A stretch of 64,000 nucleotides of DNA from Diphasiastrum complanatum (lineage: Eukaryota; Streptophyta; Lycopodiopsida; Lycopodiales; Lycopodiaceae): the NCBI GenBank assembly GCA_029204225.1, contig CM055114.1:12218455-12282454 (forward strand), in the 5' to 3' direction. The notes under the pieces were generated by a model that did no database searches, was not told the origin of the DNA, and was given only the letters and a program-made list of their open reading frames with translations. Of this stretch, positions 11,248 through 21,487 are shown one piece after another. Positions within the stretch are counted from its first letter, which is position 1, and the number at the start of each line of letters is the position of its first letter. The position numbers were made by a program, and so were the translations under genes.

Positions 11248-12266
11248 TGAGTTTGGACTTTATGGTGGGTATTCATGATAAGTTAAGACAGCCTAATCTA
11301 GAAACTCTCCAAGAAATTCTTATTTTTGAAGAATCTAGACAAAGCTATAAACTCTCCAGGATGAACAAACTCGAGCATGGTGGAAGTGACAAAGCCCTCT
11401 TTGTCAAAGGCAAGTAGAAAGGACGGAGTAAGAACCAGTTCTCTCAAGCATCCAAAAAAGACAAAGCCAAAGATCGAGACAAAGATGGTGAAGAGGATGA
11501 CACATCTCATCCTTATAACTCAAAGACCAATAAGAAGAAAGTGAAGTGTTCCTTCTGTGGCAAGAAGGGGCACTATGCCTCTAATTGCTTCAAGAAGAAA
11601 AACCAACTCAAGCAAGCTAATCTCTCCAAAGAGATTGAAGAAGATTCTGTTGCAAGTGATGGAGAAGGATCACTCATGGTGTCCAGTTTTTCTTCATCAC
11701 CTTTCAAGAAAGATGGAGCTTGGTACATAGACAGTGGAGCTTCTTCACATATGTGCTGTTCAAAGGAGTCATTTGACTCAATCTTACCTTTCAAAAGACT
11801 CAAGAGATCTATTTACACAGCTAATGATCATGAGTGCCCAATAGAAGGAATTGGCAACATTCCATTGAAACTTGCTTCTTCAAAAGTTCTTGCACTTTCT
11901 AATGTTCTTTTCATTCCAAAGATTACAAAGAACTTAATCAGTGTGGGAAAGTTGCTTGATAATGGTTGTGATGTAAAGTTCAACTCCAATACTTGTTTTA
12001 TCAAGAGAAATGATGAGATCCTTGCTGATGGATCTAGATGTGGTGGAATTTTTAGGTTGAATTCTTATGAGAATGAAAACCTTCGTGAATTTGCTTTGTT
12101 ATCTAAGGAGGAGTTGTGGCATAGAAGGTTGGGTCATCCTAACTTTAAATCTATGTCTTCTATGGTTAAGAAGGTGAAGGCTATTGGTCTTCCAAAATCT
12201 CTTTCTAAAGATTTCAAGCCTTGTGAGGCTTGTGCCATTGCAAAGTCACATAGAAAGCCATATTAG
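11248..12266 (+). pseudogene. copia B gag C-terminus, protease and integrase finger
   Basis: Gag text begins abruptly near 11250 (HDKLRQPNLETLQEILIFEE, then SYKLSRMNKLEHGG), with an in-frame TAG at about 11415. The knuckle is CSFCGKKGHYASNC (11544 on). Protease shows WYIDSGASSHM and LSNVLFIPKITKNLISVGK. The HHCC finger is complete: LWHRRLGHPNFKS and CEACAIAKSH. The frame ends at 12266. It is related to, but clearly distinct from, copia A. The 5' part of gag is missing, so this unit was joined here by recombination or truncation. Confidence 0.88.
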
Positions 12267-12691
12267 AAGTCTTTTATAAAGACTACTCATCCTTTGGAGC
12301 TTATATACTCATATGTACATTTTTCCTCTTCTAAAAGTATTGGTGGTGCAACATGTTTTGTCACCTTTATTGATGACTTTACTAGATATACTTGGATGTA
12401 TCAACTTTCTTCCAAGGCTATGGTTTTGTATCACTTCCTAATCTTCAAAGCTTATGTTGAGAAACAAATTTCTTTCAAAGTTAAAGCTTTAAGATGTGAT
12501 GGAGGAGGTGAATACATCTCCAACAAGTTTCATGAATACTGTGAAGGTGAAGGAATAAAGAGAGAGTCTTCTTGTGCTTACTCTCCATCTCAAAATGGAG
12601 TAGCTGAGAGGAAAAACAAATCTTTATGTGAATGTGCTAAAGCAATTCGAGTAGCAGCTTCTTTGCCTATTGAATATTGGGGTGAAAACTA
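12267..12691 (+). pseudogene. copia B integrase core, joined directly to the 3' LTR
   Basis: The frame opens again after a TAG (PY*KSF). TFIDDFTRYTWMYQ, LRCDGGGEYISNKF and SPSQNGVAERKNKSL give the second Asp and the Glu of the DDE core. The first Asp block reads YSYVHF instead of HSDVHG, so it is lost. The frame stops at EYWGEN and 13 bp later the 3' LTR starts: all of RT and RNase H are deleted. Confidence 0.85.
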
Positions 12692-12704
12692 GTTGAAGAG
12701 GGAG
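12692..12704 (+). other. copia polypurine tract
   Basis: GTTGAAGAGGGAG lies directly before the 3' LTR and would prime plus-strand DNA synthesis. Confidence 0.8.
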
Positions 12705-13343
12705 TGTGAAAGATTCAACTAGTTTCATCACATTTTGCAATATTTCCATATCTGGCATATTGAGGCCAAAACTTGTTTTAGACTTAGAGGTTGACTTTTC
12801 AAAGTTCATTAGTCTAAATTTCATTTGAATAAACACTTTTTGAAAGTGTGGAAAAGTTAGAATGCGAGTTTGAGTAGATTCAATTTGAATAGTTGGGTGC
12901 ATTGAATCTAGACCCAAAATTAGTAGGGTTAGCATTTTGGAGGGAAAGCCCAAGTGGCTAAATAGGGTTTGGACCTGCTATAAAAGGATGTAACTTGTGG
13001 AGAGAGCAATCTTCTCTCTTCTCTATCTCATTTCATTCTTATACATGGTTCTCTTGGGTTCTACTATCCATTGGTGCACTATCTTGGTGATTGCTTGCAA
13101 TTCTATGTGTAGAATGATCTATATTTGCTATTTTTGGATCCACACGTGTGAAATATAGTACTTTTTTGGTTTTGTATGGACAGCAACAGTAATTTTTCAT
13201 TTCATTCAAGTTTGATCAAGTTCTATTGGCAAATTGTGTGTAGATGCTGATTTTTCTACATTGGTGAAATTGGTGGTGTATTTCTCTTTCTAACCAAAGA
13301 TCATTGAAGTAGATTGGATCTTAAGGATTTGAAATCTTTCACA
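12705..13343 (+). repeat. 3' LTR of the copia composite
   Basis: This 639 bp LTR matches the LTR at 3435-4084 end to end, with the same TGTGAAAGAT start and ATCTTTCACA end and a TATA box at 12979-12986. The largest differences are a short deletion near 13227 and changes around 13160-13195. The next base begins a different copia gag. Confidence 0.93.
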
Positions 13344-13963
13344 CTCACACTCAAGGTGAGAATAGTGGATTGTGCAAGAAACTTTTCTGCAGATATTTCA
13401 AGAGAGCCAATCATGACATCAAGGAGTGTCGCATTCGCATCTACAACGAGGCAAAGAAGCACCAACAGCAGCAGCCATACTCCTCCAATGCGACGGAATT
13501 CAAGGAGCAAGATACACACTTGTTAATGGCTTACAACAACATCAACAAAGACTGTGATAGCTGGTACTTGGACAACAACGCTACCCAACACATGACCTCT
13601 CGCAAGGAATGGTTTACCGAGTATGCAGCTTACAGTAGAGATCAATTCATCTATCTCGAAGATTCAAACACCATACGTGTGGAAGGCAAAGGGACAGTCA
13701 AGATCGCGTTCCAAAATGATTTTTCTATTTATGTCACCAATGTTCTTCACGTACCTCAGTTGATGTTGTCAGCTTCTAAGATAACTGATAAGGGCTACAC
13801 TATTACTTTCTCATCTGAGCAGTGTACAATATGCGAGGAAGATACTATTCTGACTACATGCACTAGAGTTAGAAACCTTTATGTACTCTCTAATTCAGTT
13901 GCATTAGCTAGCATATCTTATGAAAATGTAAACGATAATGCTATTTTGTGGCATAGTAGTTAG
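13344..13963 (+). pseudogene. copia C gag end and protease
   Basis: After the LTR a third copia lineage starts mid-gag. The knuckle reads CRYFKRANHDIKEC: the second Cys has become Phe, so it cannot bind zinc normally. KECRIRIYNEAKK and a Gln run follow. Protease shows WYLDNNATQHMTS (Asp kept, D-N-N instead of D-S-G) and VTNVLHVPQLMLSASKIT. The frame ends at NAILWHSS, the first residues of the integrase finger. Confidence 0.85.
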
Positions 13964-14218
13964 AATTAAAGTAGAATCACTGTGCTACTGTATTGTGGGT
14001 CCTATCAGTTGGCCTTGCCACGAGGCAAGTCGACAGGACACGCATCCCGCCAACGGTAACCTGGGTCATGCATGGGTTTCCTGAGTGAACAACTATATGT
14101 ACAGTGTAATTTCATTTTGAGAAATACAGTTGCTATGTGAGCTTGTTGTGGAGAGTGTTTTTTGTTTGTGTTACTGTGTAGCATGATCTGTGTTCTTATG
14201 CAAAGCAAATTCTAAGTT
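13964..14218 (+). repeat. probable copia LTR end
   Basis: This stretch ends a few bases before a perfect tRNA-Met primer site, so at least its right part should be the end of an LTR. The text TGTACAGTGTAATTTCATTTTGAGAAATA resembles LTR R/U5 sequence. The left boundary is not visible. Confidence 0.5.
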
Positions 14219-14230
14219 GGTATCAGAGCC
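14219..14230 (+). other. copia primer-binding site (tRNA-iMet)
   Basis: TGGTATCAGAGC, the exact plant copia consensus. It lies downstream of the gag-protease piece of copia C, out of normal order. Confidence 0.85.
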
Positions 14231-14849
14231 GTACAGGGAGTGTACACAGTATAGTGTCACCGTTGAAGAGAGCTTCGGGAGAAGAAAAGTTTTCTGAGAG
14301 TTCGGGGCTTACGGCGGGCTGGAGACAGAAAGGGAAGCACTGGTGTATGAATTCTAGCATATAGAGGTCTGCTAGGTGTGAAACCGTGTAAGGATTCATA
14401 GACAAGGCCTATTAGTTGGAGAAACCGAATTCTAAAAATTTCGTAAAGTAGATGCTTGGTGTTTGCAATCGGTGTGCATCCAAACGAACACCGTTTGACG
14501 AACGGTCTGAAGTATCAGATTCCTTGCGGTAGGGAGACCTTAGAGCAAGAGGATTTGCTTGTTGAAGAGCTGTACAAAGGCTACTAAGTGCCAAGAATGG
14601 TGCAAAAATCCTGGTTTAGGATTTACAGATGATAAATCGTGGATTTCTCTCTGTATTCAACAGATTTTGGAGCTGTAAAGAGCTAGTGGAGGGTGCCCCA
14701 GCAGCGCGTAGCAGATGTGAGAGAGCCATAACTGGTCGCGAATCAAAGAGCCTGTCAGATCATCAAGTATTTGGTGAAGAAAGGAGATAAGAGGCTGAGA
14801 GAAGGCCGCCAAATGAAGCGAATATCAAAGTGTTCGACAAAATGGGAAT
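14231..14849 (+). other. leader-like DNA, no gene
   Basis: The sequence follows a primer site and has the place of a copia leader and gag, but no gag motif is readable in any frame. Confidence 0.4.
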
Positions 14850-16020
14850 AAAGGACAATTTACGCAAGCTCATACTCCTGCTCTCAATGGTGTAGCTGAG
14901 CTCAAGAATCGTACGATTGTGGAAAGTGCGAGATCTATGCTAGCTGAGATGAAACTACCAAAAGATTTTTTATCATAAGCATGCAATACGGCAGTTTATC
15001 TTCAAAATAGAAGTCCTACCATTGCCATACCAAAGATAACACCTGGGGAAGCATTCACGAAGAAGAAGCCAAAGGTGAACCATTTGCAAATCTTTGGATG
15101 TAAAGCCTTTGTACACATTCCTAAGGAAGAGAGACGTAAACTTGATGTAAAAGCTATCAAGTGTATATTCCTAGGATATGATGATTGTATAGCAAAGCAC
15201 AAGGCAAGATTGGTGATCAAAGGGTATGCACAAAGTAAAGGCATCGACTATGAGGAGACCTTTGCGCCAGTATGCAAGTGAAATACTCTATGTCTACTTG
15301 TTGCTTTAGCTTCACATTTTGGTTGACCTTTGCATCAGATGGATGTGAAATCTGCTTTTCTAAATGGTGAGTTAGAAGAAGAGGTGTTCATGGATCAACC
15401 TGAAGGCCTTGTAGCGAAGGGACAGGAAAATATAGTATGTCGCTTGAAGAAAGCGCTTTACGGTCTTAAATAGGCACCACGTGCATGGTATAGCAGAATT
15501 GATGCCTACTTTCATTCAAAGGGAATGGTGAGAACACATTCTGATCCAAATCTATATGTCTGATGGTATGGTTGCTTTGATTGATCTTTATGTTGATGAC
15601 TTGATTATTACGGGAAATAATCAAGAGATGATAGATATGATCAAGAAAGATCTCATGGAACAATTCGAGATGACAGATCTCAACCTGATGCATTATTGCC
15701 TTGGAGTAGAGGTGTGACAAAAAGGACACAAAGTGGGTTTAACACAGGTGAAGTATGTCAAAGAGTTGCTGCACAGGTTCAGGTTGCAGGATTGCAAACC
15801 AGTGAATACTCCTATTGAAATAGGTAAAAAGCTTTCTAAGCTTGATGAGTCATAGTCATTTGATGCTACGCTGTATAGGCAACTAGTAGGGAGCTTGATT
15901 TACCTTACCATGACTAGACCAGATATATGCTATATTGTTGGCATTGTAAGTCAGTTTATGGTAGCACCTACGGAAATGCATTGGAAGGTAGCTAAACGCA
16001 TTTTGCGTTATGTGAGAGTA
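14850..16020 (+). pseudogene. copia C integrase end, RT and RNase H start, many stops
   Basis: In order: HTPALNGVAELKNRTIVESA (integrase Glu), [57 protein letters not shown] (RT start), [27 protein letters not shown] followed by TAG then APRAWYSRIDAYF, YVDDLIITGNNQEM (YVDD intact), [44 protein letters not shown] and [12 protein letters not shown]. It is broken by at least six stops and two frameshifts and by loss of the end at about 16012. YGLK*APR is a CAG-to-TAG change. Confidence 0.9.
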
Positions 16021-16623
16021 TGGCTTGAAGAGTGTGAAAAATGCAAAAATAAGCTTGGTAGAGGCCAAAAATCTTGTATGCAGGATAGACACACATGTGT
16101 GGAGCCTGTTCCCACATGTGAAACTAGTGTACTTTTCATGTACCATAATCATATATGTTGTACATATGTTTTAATTCAAGTGTGACCAAGATTTGAGACA
16201 TCAAATGAGCTTAGTGATTGGATAACGAGTCCATTGGAGTGGCACTTAGGGAGATACTATAGATGCTCATGTATGATATGTCATTTGATGTATAGACGAT
16301 GTTCTTCAGCTAGTGCATCAGTTATTGTGTGGTGACCTAGAGACATGTCAGACCTTCGTGGAAGTAGGTGGCATGGATTGTATCACGGGAGCAGGTGGTA
16401 TCAATCTTGATGGCATGGAGTGCATCATGGGGTGATGTGGATCCAGTATGTCTATGGTTGTGAGCCGACAGGGTTGGAGATGGTTACTCAAGGAGTGAAA
16501 GCTGATGCTTTGGTGAGTACTCAGGTGAGTTATATGGTCATATGCACAGGTTGGTAATCTCCAGGTTGGCATCACATGTTGTTGTTTTTTATCCATCATT
16601 CTTTGATAAGTAGGATGCAGCTT
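16021..16623. other. no gene recognised
   Basis: The stretch follows the truncated copia C RNase H. Frames are short. Repeated phrases (GGCATGGATTGTATCA, GGCATGGAGTGCATCA at about 16370 and 16412) suggest an old local duplication. It ends at the LTR of copia D. Confidence 0.4.
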
Positions 16624-16880
16624 TGTTGATAGATCTAGTTAGAGTTGTAAATAATCAGATAAACACTATCAAGCATTCACCATAAGCAATCACCAAGAAG
16701 AGGAAGAAGAAAAACACACCATCACTCTATTACACTGAATAATGAAGAGTACAATAAACCCTAAATATATAGAGAGAAACTAGTAGTTGACTATAGACTA
16801 GCCTACAACTACTTATAGCTGGTAACAACTGTCAACAGTAAATCGTAAACAATAACAAAATTTATCATTGATTTCTAACA
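16624..16880 (-). repeat. 3' LTR of minus-strand copia D
   Basis: On the minus strand an LTR starts TGTTAGAAATC at 16880, just after a purine tract (TTGAGGGAGAG), and can be followed to a terminal ...TATCAACA at 16624, about 257 bp. It contains TATATATTTAGGG and a CT-rich segment. The outer end is chosen from the TG...CA rule only. Confidence 0.7.
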
Positions 16881-17920
16881 CTCTCCCTCAACGATAAAAT
16901 TACATTCTTGTATTCCTAATAAAGTACGAAACTTTTCAAATTTACATCTACCTAATGACTTAGTAAAAATATCTGCCACTTGATCTTTAGATTTACTAAA
17001 AACAAGATCAAAGGCTCCGTCAAGAATTTTCTTTCGAACAAAATGATAATGTATTTCTATGTGCTTGGTTCAAGCATGTAGAACTAGATTTTTGGCAAGG
17101 TGAATGCAGCTCTGATTGTCACAAGAGATGGTAGTTGCATCCACCTATGGTTGACCTAAATCAACAAGCAATCTTCGTAAACATACCGCTTTCTATGTAG
17201 CATTGTTGAGTGCACGATATTCGGCTTCTGTCGAATATAAGACTATTGTAGGTTCTTTTTTGCTGTTCCATGAAACTGCAGCTGTACCATAACTAAAATG
17301 TATGACCACTGGTAGATCTTTTGTCATCAATATTACCTGTCCAATCGGCATCTGTGTAACCTACCAACATTGGCGCTTCAGGCTGATCATACTTCAAACT
17401 GTACCTGAGAATATGTTTAGCAAATTTTCAATGTGCTTGACTAGGATCTTGCATAAATTGACTAACAACACCAACAACATAAGAAATATCAGGTCGTGTG
17501 TGTGTCAAATACATCAAACTACCCACCAGTTGCTTGTACAAATAAACATCCACTTTCTTAGATTCATCATATGCAATAAGCTTCGTGTTGACATCCATCG
17601 GTGTACTCAAAGACTTACAATCTTGCATATTGAACTTATAAAGCAAATCTTGTGCATATTTGCTTTGTGTAAGAAAGACAATGTCCTCCTTTTGTAATAC
17701 TTCAATGCCAATACAATAATGCATCAATCCTAGATCGCTCATGTCAAAAGCATTAGAAAGATTTGATTTGATTTCATCAATTAAGCTCTCATTACTTCTT
17801 GTAATAATCAAACCATCCACGTACAAAACAATGAACACTATATCTGAATTTTGCCTTAGAATGTAAAAATTAGGATTAGCATTACTCTTTACAATTCCCC
17901 TTCGTTTGAAGTGCATTTTT
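16881..17920 (-). pseudogene. copia D reverse transcriptase and RNase H
   Basis: Minus strand: the open frame 17916-17428 reads VLYVDGLIITRSNESLIDEI (YVDD has become YVDG, losing a catalytic Asp), MHYCIGIEVLQKEDIVFLTQ, KYAQDLLYKF, TPMDVNT, LVGSLMYLTHTRPDISYVV. Past a stop, RNase H follows: LVGYTDADWTGNIDDKRSTS, then in a shifted frame AAVSWNSKKEPTIV, STEAEYRAL, CDNQSCIHLAKN, KHIEIHYHFVR, QVADIFTKSLG, then the VEGEC end and the purine tract. The 5' end is cut at about 17920 in mid-RT. Confidence 0.9.
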
Positions 17921-18342
17921 GGAGGAAAAAAATTTCATCGTGCACAGATCTTCGATTTCATAGATTTTTATATCAGCACGTAGCCCTTTGTACCAACATA
18001 ACTCTTGTCTAATCAGATCCCAAAAATAGTCTCTCCAGCTAGGTCAAAACATCACTCTGTTTTTTGCTTACTTGGACAGAGCCCTTAGAAAGAATGGGCC
18101 AGTCCCAAAGACTAGGAGCACTTGTGGGACCCTTCAATTTGAAGTGAAATTTGAAGAGTATTTTCTTCAACTGATCTGAGCCGTTGATCTGGGACTCATG
18201 GACGGTCCAGAGTGATTTGACTTTTCCTTACTAACACGTGACAATCTGCTATAGGTGAGCTTTCACTCATTTGCTGCTCGAAGGACACTTAAATACACTG
18301 GGTACTTTTAAAAGAACTGGGCGCGCGGATCCACATTCCAAA

Positions 18343-18464
18343 GGCGTTTCGTTCTGTTCCTCGGGCATTTCGGCCTGTCCTTTGGTGTTTCAGACACTTT
18401 CCTAGCATTTCGGACACTCCTGGTGGTGTTTCGAGCCTGTTTTTTGGCGTTTTGGACCTGTGTA
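18343..18464. repeat. six degenerate 21 bp tandem units
   Basis: Units alternate GGCGTTTCG, GGCATTTCG, GTGTTTCAG, CATTTCGG, GTGTTTCGA and GCGTTTTGG, each followed by a C/T-rich dozen, at a spacing of 20-21 bp. Confidence 0.75.
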
Positions 18465-20842
18465 CCGCGTTACTTGTTCAGCACCTTTCCAACAACAGAT
18501 TACAGCCTGCAAACCTGCAAAACACTATTTTCCAGCCAAAAAATTCTATTTTTCACTCAAATCTCCACTAAAATTCGTGGCTTTTGATGTAATGAGCTAC
18601 GAATCCAACTCTCCTTGTAGTTGGCTATCTCCCAACACTACCCCCACTACAAAAGATGGAGAATATTGAGTTTTTCAGACCTATCCTACTTGCTTGCACA
18701 AGTTTCACACAAAATCACAAAAGTAGGCTAAAACTCAATGACATCACAATTTTTCAGTTTCTACATGTCTCATAACTATGAATGGCAGTACTAGGCACTG
18801 TCTAGTGTGATTTGCAGTTTCCCAAGCAAACAAATGAGAGATTTCTTGGCAAAACTCTCACAAATGACAAGATACCACTTTTGGTCAGCCTTGGTCATGT
18901 ACCTGAGACTTTATTATTCATGTTAATTTGCATGAGTGTGGGTGTGCATGCATGTTACCTTGTCACACAGTCTAGATCAAAGTCGGAGTTAGTATGTGTT
19001 TGTGCATTTGCTACATTGAAACAAAGTAATCATTTGGTATGCTCAATGACTTGACATTATGTCTACTAGTTGTCTATCTGGTGAGGGTACAGTCTTATAG
19101 TGGCAGTAAGATTTTCTCAGGTTGAGCCTCAGTTGCTCATTTATGTCAGCTTTACAAATCTGTGCTTGTAAGTGTCTGATAAGATGTCAACCTAGCTAGA
19201 TAGAAGACATAAATCTCATAGTGACAATGGGATTTCGTCAATTTGAGCCATGTCTCTCATGTGATCCACTTCTTTTCAAGTTGGTGAGGACAAGTTAGTC
19301 AGTCAGTCGAGAGTGTGATAAACTTTCTGTATGAGCATTGTGTTTGCATGATACTTTGTGAATCAAACCTGGTGATTTGTTGGTATAATTGAGTGAGTCA
19401 AGTAGAGAGTAACACAACATGCATAGCATCTTTTGGATATTCCAGACATTGCTTGGCTTTCGCTCTTATCACATTTGAGCCAAAAAAAAAAGAGTTAATG
19501 GTCTTATTTATCTGTATAAGCTTTAAATGTGATAATGTACTAAATGTACCGTTAATTAGATTTAATATATTCACTAGCTGTATTGAGTAACGTTAAATGT
19601 GATACTGGAAAATTAATTAAATTGTATTCAGTAAGGTTCGAGACTTAACCCGCTATCATCATATCAATCGGGCCCTCGTCTCGTAGCCGACTACTTGGAT
19701 TAGCCGAGTAACCACACATAAGAAAATTAACCTGTATAGTAAATTTTGGTTTTGTCATGCTATACTCGAGGGGTGGCTCGGGTTTGTCAGTGGCCATATT
19801 GGGCCTAACTGTAATTTGACAAGTGGTAAGCTAGTTAAATGACACTTTAGGCCATGCAGTGTGAGGCCTTTGTTGTATGTACAATGTTTCCTTGTAATCT
19901 ATTAACTTTTTTTGTGTCATCTATGTGAGAGCTTGAGGGTGTAGTTAGGATGATTGTTGTGGTGATTTGCATACTGCACTAGATCCTTACAAAAAGTTAA
20001 CTATAAGCTAGTCATTGAACTCAAGAAACTTAAGTGAATTGTGATATAACATATACCTAATTCCATCTCTAAATGGTCCATGGGGGTGGTCCCATAATGC
20101 ATTCATATTATCCACATTCGAGGTCTTTTAAAATGTAATTTGCCACCTGCTAAGATAATAGCACTCAATTTCTGATGGGGGCGCATAAATGGGGAGGGGA
20201 GGAATGCTCCTTGGCCTGGGCGAATAGCAGGCCTGTTATAGTCTCCTCTTAAGTTTGACTGCCAAATCGAGGTTTGAACTTGCATGTTTCACTGCCTGCA
20301 ACAGCCTCTGAACTTTTTTGTGTTGCTTGGCATTGATGTACTTAACAATCAGGTTTTTCTTTTTTAACTTGTGCTACAGAATTCCATGCCCGAACAGAAA
20401 GAAGCATGACTGAGTCACATTTCTTTTCACCCATTTGTCACCTGAAGATATCTGCTGGATTGAGAAGTGCTTTTGTGAATAACATTAGAGTGAAAGTGTA
20501 CCTGCATGAGCAGCTTTGTAATGTTCTTGAAGTGAGCAACATCCTAAAGGCAATTCAACACCTCTGTGATTGAAACAGAGACATGCTTCTAACTTTAGAA
20601 GACATCATAGTAGAACTAGCAATTAAGGGCCAGCGAAAAGTACATGCAAACAACAGTTCTATTTTCTATTGAAGCCCTGGTACTGAAGGAAAATTCCTGC
20701 AAATACAGAAGATAAAAGGTTCTATAGCTAATTAGGCTAAAAGGAGAATAGAGACTCTTTAAAATCACTGCAATCAGAGCTCCCATAGCATTTACACATT
20801 TTAAGCCAGTTTGCAATGAAAGCTGAACCACAGCATGTCTTT

Positions 20843-20994
20843 CAAGAACATCTCCCGAAAGACTTTATTAAGACTATAGCACTTATGGCAGCGTCCTGAC
20901 AGAACCCATGCCAAAGCTCAAGAACATCCCTGAAAGACTATATTAAGACTATAGCACTGATGGCAGTGCCCTGACAGAATCCCATGCCAAAGCT
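20843..20994. repeat. 76 bp tandem duplication
   Basis: Copy 1 (20843-20918) and copy 2 (20919-20994) both begin CAAGAACAT and end CATGCCAAAGCT, with fewer than ten differences. Copy 1 carries AATAAA on the minus strand (20869-20864), lost in copy 2, which would be a candidate poly(A) signal for the kinesin gene about 460 bp past its stop. Confidence 0.85.
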
Positions 20995-21326
20995 CCCCAA
21001 TAAAATTTGCTTACATAGAGAGAATTTTCATCTGTCTTCTGTTGAAGTGTGCAAAAAAGCTAGATTTAATCTTTCAAAAAGGTAATCCACACATATGGGA
21101 TGCCGAGTATAGTTTCTTTTTTGACAACTGTGGATAACACACAAATCGTAGATATACATTTAAAGCCGACAAGACCAAATAGCTGATCACTCAAAATGTA
21201 TGTATTGAATGCCAAAGGCTCTTATCCAATTCCCAATGAAGTCTTCATTTTTTATCATATCATGTGCAATAGTCGCCTAACCGACTAGGAGGAAGCAGCC
21301 ACTCCAACTTGATATCTTCTAGACAG

Positions 21327-21487
21327 TTAATAAGTAACGTGCAGACGTCTCAGCTCTGCTTGGAACGTTGGGCTGGCGTTCAAAGTACGTTGAGCAAGGC
21401 TTCGGATATCTTCTCTAGAGCATTCTCGAGATATACGAATCAACTCCCAAAGAGCTCCTCCTGAAACTACATCTTTGGCATTGACTT
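21327..21487 (-). CDS. ARK: kinesin exon 20: C-terminus and stop
   Basis: 161 nt, residues 937-989 and TAA at 21327-21329. [20 protein letters not shown] then [17 protein letters not shown] complete the last repeat. The tail RRLHVTY differs from the RRLGIQF-like ending I know from flowering plants. Confidence 0.95.

Larger units (their letters stand above)
17921..21326. other. region downstream of the kinesin gene, no gene recognised
   Basis: About 3.4 kb with only short chance frames. It holds a six-unit 21 bp repeat (18343-18464), two loosely similar 45 bp segments (about 19098-19143 and 19217-19262), and a 76 bp tandem duplication (20843-20994). The part next to 21327 should be the 3' untranslated region of the kinesin mRNA. 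Its end is not determined. Confidence 0.5.

Noticed and set aside
14219-14230. tRNA-like match
   Set aside because: It is only a 12-base complement to the tRNA 3' end (a primer site), with no tRNA fold around it. No tRNA gene was found in the window.
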